NCBI GenBank assembly: GCA_003560665.1
Contig: PWKK01000029.1
Span: 1 to 42,917 of the forward strand
Direction: 5' to 3'
From: Candidatus Nealsoniibacteriota bacterium
GTDB lineage: Bacteria; Patescibacteriota; Minisyncoccia; Minisyncoccales; PWPS01
DNA length: 42,917 nucleotides
Shown here: positions 30,030 to 38,189 of the stretch, piece by piece
How positions within the stretch are numbered: position 1 is the first letter of the stretch
Layout of the letters: each line of letters starts with the position of its first letter
Translations under genes and position numbers: made by a program
The notes under the pieces: generated by a model
What the model was told of the DNA's origin: nothing
The model's input: the letters and a program-made list of their open reading frames with translations, nothing else
Databases searched by the model: none

Positions 30030-30461
30030 ATGTTTATCGGTGAGTATACATATAAAATAGATGATAAGAAGAGACTCGCTGTTCCTTCTAAGTTTCGTGC
30101 GACTTTAAAGAAGAAAGCGGTAATTACAAGGGGGCTTGATAGCTGCCTTTTTCTTTTTTCAATGGAAGAGTGGAAAAACATTGCTGAAAAAATAAGTAAA
30201 CTTCCTTTCGGGCAGTATGACAACAGGGGATTTTCCAGAATAATACTTTCGGGAGCGATGGAAGTTGAGTTTGATTCTTTGGGGAGAATTATTGTTCCTG
30301 ATTATTTGAAAAAGTATGCGTCGCTTAAAAAAGAAACGGTTGTTGCCGGGCTTTATAACCGTATTGAAATTTGGGATAGAAAATTATGGGATGATTACAA
30401 GAACAAAACCGAAAAGGAATTGGGAAATATTGCTGAGAGATTAAAAGATTTTGGAGTATAG
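30030..30461 (+). CDS. mraZ: Transcriptional regulator MraZ
   Basis: A 143-residue MraZ, the first gene of the division and cell-wall cluster and its own regulator. Two AbrB-like swapped-hairpin halves are seen, each with a DxxxR motif: IDDKKRLAVPSKFR (about residues 10-23) and FDSLGRIIVPDYLKKYA (about 79-95). It would form a ring that binds TGG boxes upstream (29944-30010). Length and order are typical. The rsmH gene starts three bases after its stop, with GGAG as ribosome site. Confidence 0.96.
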   Translation: MFIGEYTYKIDDKKRLAVPSKFRATLKKKAVITRGLDSCLFLFSMEEWKNIAEKISKLPFGQYDNRGFSRIILSGAMEVEFDSLGRIIVPDYLKKYASLKKETVVAGLYNRIEIWDRKLWDDYKNKTEKELGNIAERLKDFGV

Positions 30462-30464
30462 AGT

Positions 30465-31328
30465 ATGCACATACCTGTTTTAAAGGAAGAAGTTTTGCAC
30501 TTTTTAAATCCAAAAAGAAATGAGAATTTTATCGACTGCACTGCGGGAGAAGGGGGACATGCTTTCGGTATAATAGAAAAAAATGGCCCTTCCGGAAAAG
30601 TAATGGCGATCGAGTGGGACGAAGAGCTTTATAACATTCTAAAAAAGAAAGCAACGGAAAGATTCGTTCCTGTTAACAGCTCTTATACCCTGATCAAAGA
30701 TATTGTAAAAGAGAAAAGCTTTTTTCCGGTAAATGGAGTTTTGTTTGATCTGGGTTTTTCCAGCTTTCATGTTGATGAAAGCGGAAGAGGGTTTTCGTTT
30801 ATGCGCAAAGAGCCACTGGATATGCGCTATAACAAGAAAACGACACTTACCGCCTATGAAATCGTAAACAAGTATAGAAAAAAAAACATTTTGTACATTC
30901 TTAAAAAATGGGGTGAAGAGGATTATGCCGAGAGAATTGCTCATGCAATTGTCTCCAAAAGAAGAGAGGCTCCGATAGAGACGACAGAGGACCTTACTAG
31001 GATAATTGAAAGTGTCGTTCCGAAAAATTATCAAAAAAAGACCAAGATAAATTGTGCAACAAAAACATTTCAAGCGTTGCGGATAGCAGTAAACGGAGAA
31101 CTTTTAGGATTAAAAGCAACCCTCCCGGAGGCACTGGAAGTAATGGAAAGAGGAGGGAGGATGGCTGTTATCTGTTTTCACGGAGGAGAAGAGAAACTGG
31201 TGAGAAGATTTTTTCGCTTCGCAGATGTAAAAATTCTTACCCCGCGACCGGTTGTTCCTTCGGAAAAAGAAATAAATAAAAACGTTCGTTCAAGGTCGGC
31301 TAAACTGTATGCAGTTGTAAAAAATTAG
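30465..31328 (+). CDS. rsmH: 16S rRNA (cytosine-1402-N4)-methyltransferase
   Basis: A 287-residue AdoMet-dependent methyltransferase that modifies C1402 of 16S rRNA. The N-terminus HIPVLKEEVLHFL is typical, and the AdoMet loop is IDCTAGEGGHA (about residues 23-33). VLFDLGFSSFHVDESGRGFSF (about 93-113) is the family signature, followed by PLDMRYN. KTFQALRIAVNGEL (about 201-214) and the end RSRSAKLYAV are conserved. It is slightly shorter than the E. coli protein. It lies between mraZ and ftsL, the standard order. Confidence 0.96.
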   Translation: MHIPVLKEEVLHFLNPKRNENFIDCTAGEGGHAFGIIEKNGPSGKVMAIEWDEELYNILKKKATERFVPVNSSYTLIKDIVKEKSFFPVNGVLFDLGFSSFHVDESGRGFSFMRKEPLDMRYNKKTTLTAYEIVNKYRKKNILYILKKWGEEDYAERIAHAIVSKRREAPIETTEDLTRIIESVVPKNYQKKTKINCATKTFQALRIAVNGELLGLKATLPEALEVMERGGRMAVICFHGGEEKLVRRFFRFADVKILTPRPVVPSEKEINKNVRSRSAKLYAVVKN

Positions 31329-31338
31329 TTTAAAAAAA

Positions 31339-31626
31339 ATGAAAAGTATCTTTAAAATTTCTTATCTTACACTGTTTTTCTTTGTAATTGTACTTACTTT
31401 TTCCTGTATTTTTCAGGTCATCAATTTAACACAAGAAAAATACCTCACATTGAGATATCAAGAAAAAATAAATACAATTTCCAGGAAAAATTATTCTGGT
31501 GCCCATGATGTGAAAAACGGGTTTTCTCTAAAAGAGGTCAAAAGAATTGCGAGTGAAAATAATTTTACCGAGACAGAGAGTATTACCTATCTTAAAGCGC
31601 CCGCAACAGAGGTTGTGGTCCGTTAG
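31339..31626 (+). CDS. ftsL: FtsL-like cell division protein
   Basis: A 95-residue bitopic membrane protein: a short cytoplasmic N-terminus, one membrane helix (residues about 7-27), then a short heptad-like stretch (INLTQEKYLTLRYQEKINTIS) and a tail. Sequence likeness to FtsL is weak, as usual; the call rests on position between rsmH and ftsI, size and topology. FtsL would join the FtsQ-FtsB-FtsI division complex. It starts ten bases after rsmH and ends five bases before ftsI. Confidence 0.7.
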   Translation: MKSIFKISYLTLFFFVIVLTFSCIFQVINLTQEKYLTLRYQEKINTISRKNYSGAHDVKNGFSLKEVKRIASENNFTETESITYLKAPATEVVVR

Positions 31627-31631
31627 ATAAA

Positions 31632-33296
31632 ATGTGTGACAAGCGCTTGTGGTTTATTTTCGGAGTTATAATTATTATAACGGGAGCTCTTTCCTTTAGG
31701 CTTTTTCATTTACAAGTGTTGGATGGGAGCACGTGGAGAGCACAAGCACAAGGGCAGCAAAGAATTTTTGAAAGAAGCATGGGAGAAAGAGGAAGTATTT
31801 ATTTAAGCAGTGTTAACGGATTGCCGGTACCGGTTGCGATAAATAAAAATATCTATCACGCCTACATTTCTCCCCGTGAGTTAACAAGAGAAGAGAAGAA
31901 AGAAGCACCTGCTTTATTTGCAGATATTTTAGATATTGAAGAGGATTTGATAAAAGAACATATTGAGAAAAACACCGGTTACGAGGTTTTAAAAAGAAAC
32001 TTAAGCTCTGAAGAAGTTGAGATGGTAAGGGATACTCCCAATATACACCTTTACAGAGAAAGAGTCCGTAGTTATCCGGAAGGAGATTTAGCTTCTCACA
32101 TTATCGGTTTTGTCGGAGGAGAGGGTGTTGGACAGTACGGAATAGAACAGTACTATGAAGATGTTATTGGAGGAAGAGCGGGAGTAAGAGAGGGTTTAAA
32201 AAACCCTTGGGGAAGTTTCATAGCCAAAGATTCTACACAAAGAGGGGAAGATGTAAATCTCACCGTTGATTACAACATCCAACACTTTGCTCAAAGTGCA
32301 CTGGAAAGAACAGTGGAAAGAGTTAATGCTTCGGGAGGATCGGTTTTGATAGGAAACCCGAAAACGGGAGAGATTTTGGCAATGACCAACTATCCTTTTT
32401 TTGATCTTAACAACTATTCCAGAGAAGATGTAAGTGTTTTTAAAAATTCGGCAGTACAAGAAACTTTTGAGCCTGGATCTGTTTTTAAACCTATCACAAT
32501 GGTTGCCGCCATTGATCGAGGGGCTGTTAATCCGGAAGACACTTTTTATGATAGCGGAGAAAAAAGAATCCATAATCGTGTAATTCGTAACTATAACCAA
32601 AGGGCGTACGGTCTTGTTACGGCAACGGAAATAATGGAGAAGTCTATTAATACGGGAATAGTCCATGTTAAAGACCAAGTTGGAAACGATGTTTTTTTGG
32701 AATACCTCAAAGAGTTTGGTTTTTTTGAAACCACCGGAATTGATCTCCATGGGGAAGTTTATTCTCAAAACAGAAGCTTTCTGGAAGGACATGATGCAAA
32801 CTTTGCAACCGCTTCTTATGGACAAGGAATAGAAATTACCATGGTTCAACTTTTTCGAGCTTTTGCTGTTCTCGCGAACGGAGGAGTGCTTGTTGACCCT
32901 CACATTGTAAAAAGAGAAAACGAACGAGAAACTTCTTTGTCGGAAAAAAGAATAATTTCTCCTGTCGCTGCATCTCTTGTAACCGAAATGATGGTTAGTA
33001 CTGTTGAACAGGGATTTGGAAGTACAGCGAAGATTCCGGGATACTATCTTGCCGGGAAAACGGGAACAGCGCAGGTGGCGTGGTCGAAACTAGGCTTGCA
33101 GAAAAGAGGTTATTCAGACCGAACGATTCAAGGTTTTGCCGGTTACGGTCCGGCATTTGATCCAGAGTTTGTAATTTTGGTTAAGTTAGATCAACCGCAA
33201 ACACGTTCTGCTGAAGTCTCCGCTGCTCCGTTGTTTAAAGAAATTGCCGAGTATATTCTTCGGTATAAAAAGATACCGTATGATTACGATATTTAA
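31632..33296 (+). CDS. ftsI: Penicillin-binding protein FtsI (septal transpeptidase)
   Basis: A 554-residue class B penicillin-binding protein that cross-links septal peptidoglycan. A signal anchor occupies residues about 8-26, followed by the dimerisation domain (about 38-190), including HIIGFVGGEGVGQYGIEQYYE. The transpeptidase domain has the active-site SxxK as GSVFKPITM (about residues 280-288), SxN as KSINTG (about 337-342) and KTG as AGKTGTAQV (about 475-483). All three motifs are intact. No PASTA domain follows. Position after ftsL supports FtsI over elongation PBP2. Confidence 0.95.
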   Translation: MCDKRLWFIFGVIIIITGALSFRLFHLQVLDGSTWRAQAQGQQRIFERSMGERGSIYLSSVNGLPVPVAINKNIYHAYISPRELTREEKKEAPALFADILDIEEDLIKEHIEKNTGYEVLKRNLSSEEVEMVRDTPNIHLYRERVRSYPEGDLASHIIGFVGGEGVGQYGIEQYYEDVIGGRAGVREGLKNPWGSFIAKDSTQRGEDVNLTVDYNIQHFAQSALERTVERVNASGGSVLIGNPKTGEILAMTNYPFFDLNNYSREDVSVFKNSAVQETFEPGSVFKPITMVAAIDRGAVNPEDTFYDSGEKRIHNRVIRNYNQRAYGLVTATEIMEKSINTGIVHVKDQVGNDVFLEYLKEFGFFETTGIDLHGEVYSQNRSFLEGHDANFATASYGQGIEITMVQLFRAFAVLANGGVLVDPHIVKRENERETSLSEKRIISPVAASLVTEMMVSTVEQGFGSTAKIPGYYLAGKTGTAQVAWSKLGLQKRGYSDRTIQGFAGYGPAFDPEFVILVKLDQPQTRSAEVSAAPLFKEIAEYILRYKKIPYDYDI

Positions 33297-33308
33297 AAAG
33301 AGAAGGAT

Positions 33309-33923
33309 ATGATAGGAACAATATTAAAAAGAAAAAAAGTTATTTTTATTGCAGGAGACAGGAAACGAGAAACTGCTTACTTTGCGAATTTTGTTCTAAA
33401 AGACAGCTTCACCGTTTTTTCTTCCGACAAAATGCCGTCTATCTTTGATTTTTTTTCAGTGTTAAAGAGTAGTGTTATTATTATTGAAGACAATGACAGC
33501 GAAGACCCCCTTAAGGTGAAGAATTTTTTAGAGTTGTCTCGGTTTTGTATTTTTGTGGTTACAGAGACGGAAGAAAAGGCGAGAATAAGAAAAATTCTTC
33601 AAGGGCCATTGGAAAAATTAATTCTTGTTTTGGACTTCTCGATAGCAAGAAAACTAAAGAAAAGAAAAAAGAAGGATGTTCTTACTTTTGGTATTGACAG
33701 AAAGAGAGCAGCCTTTTATATTACTGATATTCATCAAAGGGAAAAAGAAACAAATTTTAAGGTGAATTACGGAGCAAACACGATTCCTTTTTGGGTAAAA
33801 GAAAAGCTAAAAAACAAAGAGATATATGCCGTTTTGCCGGCACTTTGCCTCGCAAAAATCTTTAAACTTAATTTGGCGAATGTTTCTCATAGAATAAGAG
33901 AGGAATTAACGTCTGGTAGGTAG
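33309..33923 (+). CDS. Mur-ligase-like protein lacking the ATP-binding loop
   Basis: A 204-residue protein in the position where murE or murF normally follows ftsI. It looks like a shortened Mur ligase central domain. VIFIAGDRKRETAYFANFVL (about residues 11-30) aligns with the P-loop strand, but GxxGK[T/S] is replaced by GDRKRET, so ATP binding is unlikely. SVIIIEDNDSEDPLKVKNFLELSRFCIFVVTE (about 55-86) parallels the 'VLEMG...P...VITN' block, LTFGID (about 124-129) the post-linker LTFG block, and AVLPALCLAKIFKLNLANV (about 178-196) the family's Ala-rich helix. The C-terminal ligase domain is missing. It has a ribosome site (GAAGGA) and a terminator follows. It may be a pseudo-enzyme scaffold; an unrelated origin remains possible. 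Confidence 0.55.
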   Translation: MIGTILKRKKVIFIAGDRKRETAYFANFVLKDSFTVFSSDKMPSIFDFFSVLKSSVIIIEDNDSEDPLKVKNFLELSRFCIFVVTETEEKARIRKILQGPLEKLILVLDFSIARKLKKRKKKDVLTFGIDRKRAAFYITDIHQREKETNFKVNYGANTIPFWVKEKLKNKEIYAVLPALCLAKIFKLNLANVSHRIREELTSGR

Positions 33924-33974
33924 GGTAAAAATTTGCTATTCTCTCCTTGTTATTTAAGCTTGTGAGATAAGAGC

Positions 33975-34008
33975 AAACACAGAAGCTTGTACTTCTTTGT
34001 TTTTTTTG
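33975..34008 (+). terminator. Terminator of division cluster
   Basis: AAACA-c-AGAAG (33975-33985) pairs with CTTCT-t-TGTTT (33992-34002) with one internal mismatch and a 6-base loop, and the right arm runs into TTTTTTG. It separates ftsI and the Mur-like gene from the tRNA-Glu unit. Confidence 0.75.
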
Positions 34009-34033
34009 TATTATTTTATACAGTTGTAGACAT

Positions 34034-34109
34034 GGCCCCATCGTCTAGTGGCTTAGGACGCCGGGTTCTCAGTCCGGTAACACGGGTTCAAATCCCGTTG
34101 GGGTCACCA
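34034..34109 (+). tRNA. tRNA-Glu (anticodon CUC)
   Basis: A full cloverleaf. Acceptor GGCCCCA (34034-34040) pairs with TGGGGTC (34099-34105) with one G-U. D-stem GTCT/GGAC (43-46 with 56-59). Anticodon stem CCGGG/TCCGG with loop TTCTCAG, giving anticodon CTC at 34068-34070, which reads GAG. T-stem ACGGG/CCCGT with loop TTCAAAT. Discriminator A at 34106 and an encoded CCA at 34107-34109. The final A of CCA is also the A of the ATG of the permease gene, so tRNA and mRNA share a base. Confidence 0.93.
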
Positions 34110-35221
34110 TGAAAATTTTATACGGTATATCAATTCTTGCAGGAACAATAATCGGAGCAGGTCTTTTTTCGTTGCCTTATATTACTTCGGTAGTTGGTAT
34201 CGTGGTGATGCTCGGATACATTTTTTTTATAGGAGGAGTTTCTATTTTAGTTCATTATTTTTTAGGAGAGGTTTGTTTGAAAACTCCTGATTTTTTGCGT
34301 TTACCCGGCTTTGCCAAATATCATCTCGGCAAAAATGCACAAAAGATCGCCTACGTTTCCGGTATCTTAGGACTTCTTGGTGCAATTTTGGCCTACCTTA
34401 TTTTAGGAGGGGAGTTTTTGACGGCTCTTTTGGCTCCTGTTTTCGGAGGGGGAGTAGTGCAGTATACAACAATCTACTTTGTGCTTTCCTCTCTTTTCAT
34501 CTATTCCGGGATTAGGGCAATTTCAAAATTAGAATTTTTCGGAATTATTGTTTTTCTTGTTTTTTTATTGATTACCTTTATCCGTGGATTTGAGGAGATC
34601 GCAATTGACAATCTTTTTTTTATGCGAGAAGGGGAGTTTGATATTTTTCTTCCTTACGGAGCTCTCTTGTTTGCTCTTTGGGGCGGAGCTCTCGTCCCGG
34701 AAATTGAAGAAACTTTGTGTTTGGGGAAAGAAAGAAGAAAGCTTTTAAAAATTATACCAATCGGGATAATTCTTTCTCTCTTTATTTCTCTCTTTTTCGT
34801 TGTCATTGTGCTTGGAATTACCGGGGAACACACGACCAGAGAGGCTCTTGTCGGTCTTGAGAGTTACTTGGGCAACAGTATCGCCTCTTTGATGCTTGTT
34901 TTCGGTTTACTGGTTATTTTTACCTCTTTGGTGACCATTGGGCTTACGGTAAAGAAAATCCTCTGGTATGACTTAAAAATACAAAAAGATGTTTCTTGGG
35001 CGATTACCTGTATGATTCCCTTTATCCTTTTCCTAGTAGGAGTAAAGGACTTTATCATGGTTATCGGAATAGTTGGTGCAACGATGATTGCTGTAGATGC
35101 AATTCTTATTCTATTGATGTACGAAAAGATAAAAGAAAAGAAGGTTCGACTCATCACTTATCCTTTGATTTTTCTCTTCATTTTGGGTATTATTTACGAA
35201 ATTGTTTATTTTTTCGTGTAA
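34109..35221 (+). CDS. Amino acid permease (APC/HAAAP-like)
   Basis: A 370-residue integral membrane transporter with about eleven helices and almost no loops. The first helix holds ILAGTIIGAGLFSLPY (about residues 9-24), the substrate-binding GxG motif of amino acid/polyamine/organocation carriers, close to the aromatic amino acid (HAAAP) group. A second landmark is LPYGALLFALWGGALVPEIEE (about 180-200). It imports an amino acid, probably by ion coupling; the substrate is unknown. The ATG begins on the last base of tRNA-Glu and no other start codon precedes the first helix, so the two share a transcript and compete for one base. The next gene overlaps its stop as TAATG. Confidence 0.85.
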   Translation: MKILYGISILAGTIIGAGLFSLPYITSVVGIVVMLGYIFFIGGVSILVHYFLGEVCLKTPDFLRLPGFAKYHLGKNAQKIAYVSGILGLLGAILAYLILGGEFLTALLAPVFGGGVVQYTTIYFVLSSLFIYSGIRAISKLEFFGIIVFLVFLLITFIRGFEEIAIDNLFFMREGEFDIFLPYGALLFALWGGALVPEIEETLCLGKERRKLLKIIPIGIILSLFISLFFVVIVLGITGEHTTREALVGLESYLGNSIASLMLVFGLLVIFTSLVTIGLTVKKILWYDLKIQKDVSWAITCMIPFILFLVGVKDFIMVIGIVGATMIAVDAILILLMYEKIKEKKVRLITYPLIFLFILGIIYEIVYFFV

Positions 35222-36162
35222 TGTTTTTTAATGTTGTAATTTTTCTTTTCTCTTGCTTTTTAATTATTTTTGCAAGCAGGATTATTATTGATGCGTTGTA
35301 CCGTCTTGCGTGCCGTTTGTGCTGGAAAGAATTTATTGTTGCTTTTTTTGCTGCTTCCGTAGGAGCGGTTATACCAGAGCTTTTCATTGGAGTGAGAGCA
35401 GCGCTGAAAGGTGTCCCAGAGTTGGCCTTGGGCAGCATTATTGGTCAAAATATTATCCTTTTTACGTTATCGGTTGCAATTTGTACATTTATTTTAAAAG
35501 AGATTGTCGTTGAGAGCAGAACTGTAAGGGCGGGAGCAGCATTTTCACTTTTCGCTGTTACTCTTCCCTTTATCCTTCTCTGGGATGGGGTGTTAAGCAG
35601 AATTGATGGAGTGATTCTCATTGCGGCATGCTTTTTCTATATCTACTGGCTTTTTTCTGAAAAAGATCATTTTTTAAAGAAGTATGAAGGAGTCTCTTTA
35701 AAATCATCTGTTCCAAAAGATATTTTGACTGTTTTTTTCGGATTTCTTTTTGTAGTTCTTAGCGCGGAGGGAATAATTTATTCGGCACAGAACATGAGTA
35801 TTCATCTTGGAATCCCACTTGCTATTTTTGGAATTTTTGTTGTTGGAATGGGAGTTGCTCTCCCGGAGACATTTTTTTCTGTTGCTCTTGCTAGCAGAGG
35901 GCACTCGTGGATGATTCTTGGGGGCCTTCTCGGTGCTATTTCTCTTTCTGCAACTCTTGTTTTAGGAATTGTGGCGGTTATTAGTCCCATTGAAGTTGTT
36001 GATTTTTCTTCTCTTCGTGTTGCTCAATTTTTCTTGATTTCCGCAGGATTCTTTCTTTTTCTTTTTGTGAGGACGAACAACAAGATTACGAAAAAAGAAG
36101 CATTTTTTCTGCTTGGAGTATATCTTCTTTTCCTCTTGTTTGAATTCATAATTCTTGCCTAA
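35221..36162 (+). CDS. Sodium/calcium exchanger-family protein
   Basis: A 313-residue membrane protein with about ten helices and two inverted alpha repeats, as in CaCA-type cation exchangers. Alpha-1 is SVGAVIPELFIGVRAALKG followed by ALGSIIGQN (residues about 42-75). Alpha-2 is GMGVALPETFFSVALASRG followed by LGGLLGA (about 207-240). Both retain the ion-binding Pro-Glu pair, although the usual GTSLPE is AVIPE in the first. The ions moved (Na+, Ca2+, H+ or K+) are not certain. Start at 35221: the ATG overlaps the stop of the permease (TAATG), typical of translational coupling. A far upstream in-frame ATG (34996) lies within the permease gene and is discounted. Confidence 0.85.
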   Translation: MFFNVVIFLFSCFLIIFASRIIIDALYRLACRLCWKEFIVAFFAASVGAVIPELFIGVRAALKGVPELALGSIIGQNIILFTLSVAICTFILKEIVVESRTVRAGAAFSLFAVTLPFILLWDGVLSRIDGVILIAACFFYIYWLFSEKDHFLKKYEGVSLKSSVPKDILTVFFGFLFVVLSAEGIIYSAQNMSIHLGIPLAIFGIFVVGMGVALPETFFSVALASRGHSWMILGGLLGAISLSATLVLGIVAVISPIEVVDFSSLRVAQFFLISAGFFLFLFVRTNNKITKKEAFFLLGVYLLFLLFEFIILA

Positions 36163-36178
36163 GGAGTTGTGATTTGTC

Positions 36179-36207
36179 TTGATATTTTTGGTGTTTGGTG
36201 GTATCAT
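36179..36207 (+). promoter_or_regulatory. Promoter of rmuC (TTGATA-17-TATCAT)
   Basis: TTGATA (36179-36184), 17 bases ending TGG, TATCAT (36202-36207). Transcription would begin close to 36214, only a few bases before the ATG at 36219. Confidence 0.6.
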
Positions 36208-36218
36208 TCGGGAGCATT

Positions 36219-37190
36219 ATGGAAATTCTTTTTATTATCACAGGAATTTGTGTTCTTTTTGTTATTCTACTTTACGTGCATAAGGCAAATTTGGATGTGG
36301 AAAGAAGGTTAACAGACGTCATTACCAGCGAAATTAAAGAAATGCGTGGTAATGTCGATTTGACTTCTCGAGGAATGAACGAACAGGTTTCTTCTTTTAT
36401 TCGTGAAACCGAGAACATAAAGGAGAAGATGGAGGCGATGCAAAGTACAGTTAAAGGAATTTCCTCTTTTCAAGAGTTTTTTCGTTCTCCAAAAGTGAGA
36501 GGACAGTGGGGAGAGGCCAGTTTAAAGCACTTGCTTCAAGAATATTTTCCCGAAGAACTTTACTCTATCCAGCATAGTTTTTCTTCCGGAGAAACGGTAG
36601 ATGCCGTTCTTCGGCTTCCCGACAAGAAGCTTTTACCGATAGATGCAAAGTTTCCGTTTGATAACTTTCGGAAAATGATAGAGTGTGAAGGAGAAGAAAG
36701 AGAAGCTATACGGAAAAAGTTTTTAGAAGATGTAAAAGCAAAGATACGAGATATATCGGAGAAGTATATTCTTCCTTCCGAAAACACAGTGGATTTTGCA
36801 GTAATGTATATTCCTGCCGAAGCTGTATATTATGAAATAAATATGGCGACCGATGTTAATATTGCCGAGTTTGCCCGCTCAAAAAAGGTGATACTTTCTT
36901 CCCCGAATACTTTCTACTTAACACTGCGGGCGATTGAACAATGGTTTCGAGACACACAAATTACAAAACAGGCCCATGAAATCATGCAGCGTCTCGCAAA
37001 GATCGAAAAAGATGCCAGCAAGCTTACCGATGATTTTCGAAAACTGGGAGGACATCTTAAAAATGCTGTTTCATCATACAGGCAATCGAAAAAGAGAGTG
37101 GTGTTGTTTGATAAAAAAGTTAAAGGAGTTTTAAAAACAAGCAAAAAAGATAAAGTGAAAATAATCGCCCCGGAAAAGAAAGAAAAATAA
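36219..37190 (+). CDS. rmuC: DNA recombination protein RmuC
   Basis: A 323-residue RmuC-family protein that limits DNA inversions between short repeats in E. coli, probably as a nuclease. A membrane helix (residues about 3-20) is followed by a coiled coil (about 25-85), then the conserved domain: KVRGQWGEASLKHLLQEY (about 93-110), VDAVLRLPDKKLLPIDAKFPFDNF (about 127-150, with the PD-(D/E)XK-like DxK core) and VDFAVMYIPAEAVYYE (about 188-203). The C-terminal part (KLGGHLKNAVSSYRQS) is also typical. The ATG at 36219 follows the promoter and a GGGAG sequence; an in-frame TTG at 36195 lies inside the promoter. Confidence 0.92.
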   Translation: MEILFIITGICVLFVILLYVHKANLDVERRLTDVITSEIKEMRGNVDLTSRGMNEQVSSFIRETENIKEKMEAMQSTVKGISSFQEFFRSPKVRGQWGEASLKHLLQEYFPEELYSIQHSFSSGETVDAVLRLPDKKLLPIDAKFPFDNFRKMIECEGEEREAIRKKFLEDVKAKIRDISEKYILPSENTVDFAVMYIPAEAVYYEINMATDVNIAEFARSKKVILSSPNTFYLTLRAIEQWFRDTQITKQAHEIMQRLAKIEKDASKLTDDFRKLGGHLKNAVSSYRQSKKRVVLFDKKVKGVLKTSKKDKVKIIAPEKKEK

Positions 37191-37208
37191 CTTTCCTGCG
37201 GCAAAAAA

Positions 37209-37565
37209 ATGATAGCAGTAATTAAAACAGGAGGAAAACAGTATGTTGTTTCTCCGGGAGAGAAAATAAAAATTGAAAAACTCGAAATAAAGGAAGGGGA
37301 AAGAGTTGCTTTTGAAAAAGTACTTCTCTTTGAAGATGATAAAGGAGAGGTTGTGATTGGGACACCTTACCTAGAAGAGGTAAATGTTTTGGGGGAAGTT
37401 TTAAAGCAGGGGATGGGGGATAAAAAAAGAGTTTTTAAATACAAACCCAAAAAGAGGTACAAAGTTAAAAAGGGGCATAGACAGCCCTACACGGAAGTGG
37501 AAATAAAGGAGATTAAGAAGGGAAAGGTTGAGAATAAAGCAAAGACAGAAAAAAAGAAAAGTTAA
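37209..37565 (+). CDS. rplU: Large ribosomal subunit protein bL21
   Basis: A 118-residue bL21. The start MIAVIKTGGKQYVVSPGEKIKIEKL and the late FKYKPKKRYKVKKGHRQPYTEVEI (about residues 75-98) match the family; the last 20 residues form a Lys-rich extension beyond the usual 103 residues. It binds 23S rRNA. Unusually, rpmA (bL27) does not follow. Instead recR lies convergent, and both stop codons share the bases TTAA at 37562-37565, leaving no intergenic room for a terminator. Confidence 0.96.
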   Translation: MIAVIKTGGKQYVVSPGEKIKIEKLEIKEGERVAFEKVLLFEDDKGEVVIGTPYLEEVNVLGEVLKQGMGDKKRVFKYKPKKRYKVKKGHRQPYTEVEIKEIKKGKVENKAKTEKKKS

Positions 37566-38173
37566 CTTCTTCCCTTTAGTGCGGAGGAGAGTGTTTCTTC
37601 GTCGGCATATTCCAGCTCAGTTCCGGTAGAGAGCCCCCGCCCAAGGCGGGTGGTTTTTATTTCAAGAGAGTTTAAAACACGAGCAAGATAGATAGCTGTT
37701 GCTTCACCTTCGGTTGTCTGGTTGGTAGCGATAATCGCTTCTTTTGTTTTCGGTAAACCGAATGATTTGTGGTTTTTTATTCTTTCTTGAAGCTCTTCAG
37801 CACGAATCTTTTTTAAATCTTCTTTTTTTAAAGGAGAAACTGTTCCTCCCAGTATAAAATAGATTCCGTTATACTCGTTTGTTTTTTCGATAGAGAGAAG
37901 ATCGGTTTCCTTCTCTACAATGCACAATAATTCTTGATTTCTCTTTTTATCTTTGCAGACAGAGCACAACTCTTCTTCCTTTAAGACAGAGCGAAAACAG
38001 ATATGACAGTTTTTTACTGATTTCTTTAACTCTTCCAACCCTTCAATAAGGCTTTTAATTTCCTCATCGGGAGCAGTAAGACAGTAAAAAGCAAACCTTG
38101 TCGCCGTTCTAGGGCCGATGGTGGGAAAACGGGAAAAAAGATTAATTAGTTTCTCAATGGGAGGGGGATACAT
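37562..38173 (-). CDS. recR: Recombination protein RecR
   Basis: A 203-residue RecR, which loads RecA at gaps with RecF/RecO. The helix-hairpin-helix LINLFSRFPTIGPRTATRFAFYCL (about residues 7-30) is followed by a zinc finger C-H-I-C/C-x-x-C (about 56-73) and a TOPRIM domain beginning LLCIVEKETDLLSIEK. The block YFILGGTVSPL lacks the usual GxGPE extension after SPL. The C-terminal Walker-B-like TTRLGRGLSTGTELEYADEETL is clear. It is the last gene of the cysS-dnaB-recR operon, 16 bases after dnaB. Confidence 0.95.
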   Translation of the reverse strand: MYPPPIEKLINLFSRFPTIGPRTATRFAFYCLTAPDEEIKSLIEGLEELKKSVKNCHICFRSVLKEEELCSVCKDKKRNQELLCIVEKETDLLSIEKTNEYNGIYFILGGTVSPLKKEDLKKIRAEELQERIKNHKSFGLPKTKEAIIATNQTTEGEATAIYLARVLNSLEIKTTRLGRGLSTGTELEYADEETLSSALKGRS

Positions 38174-38189
38174 ATATAAGTTGGGAGAT

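Noticed and set aside
34996-35220. Upstream in-frame extension of the cation exchanger
   Set aside because: The extra 75 residues lie within the permease gene in another frame and have no membrane-protein character; the ATG at 35221 overlaps the permease stop in the usual TAATG manner.
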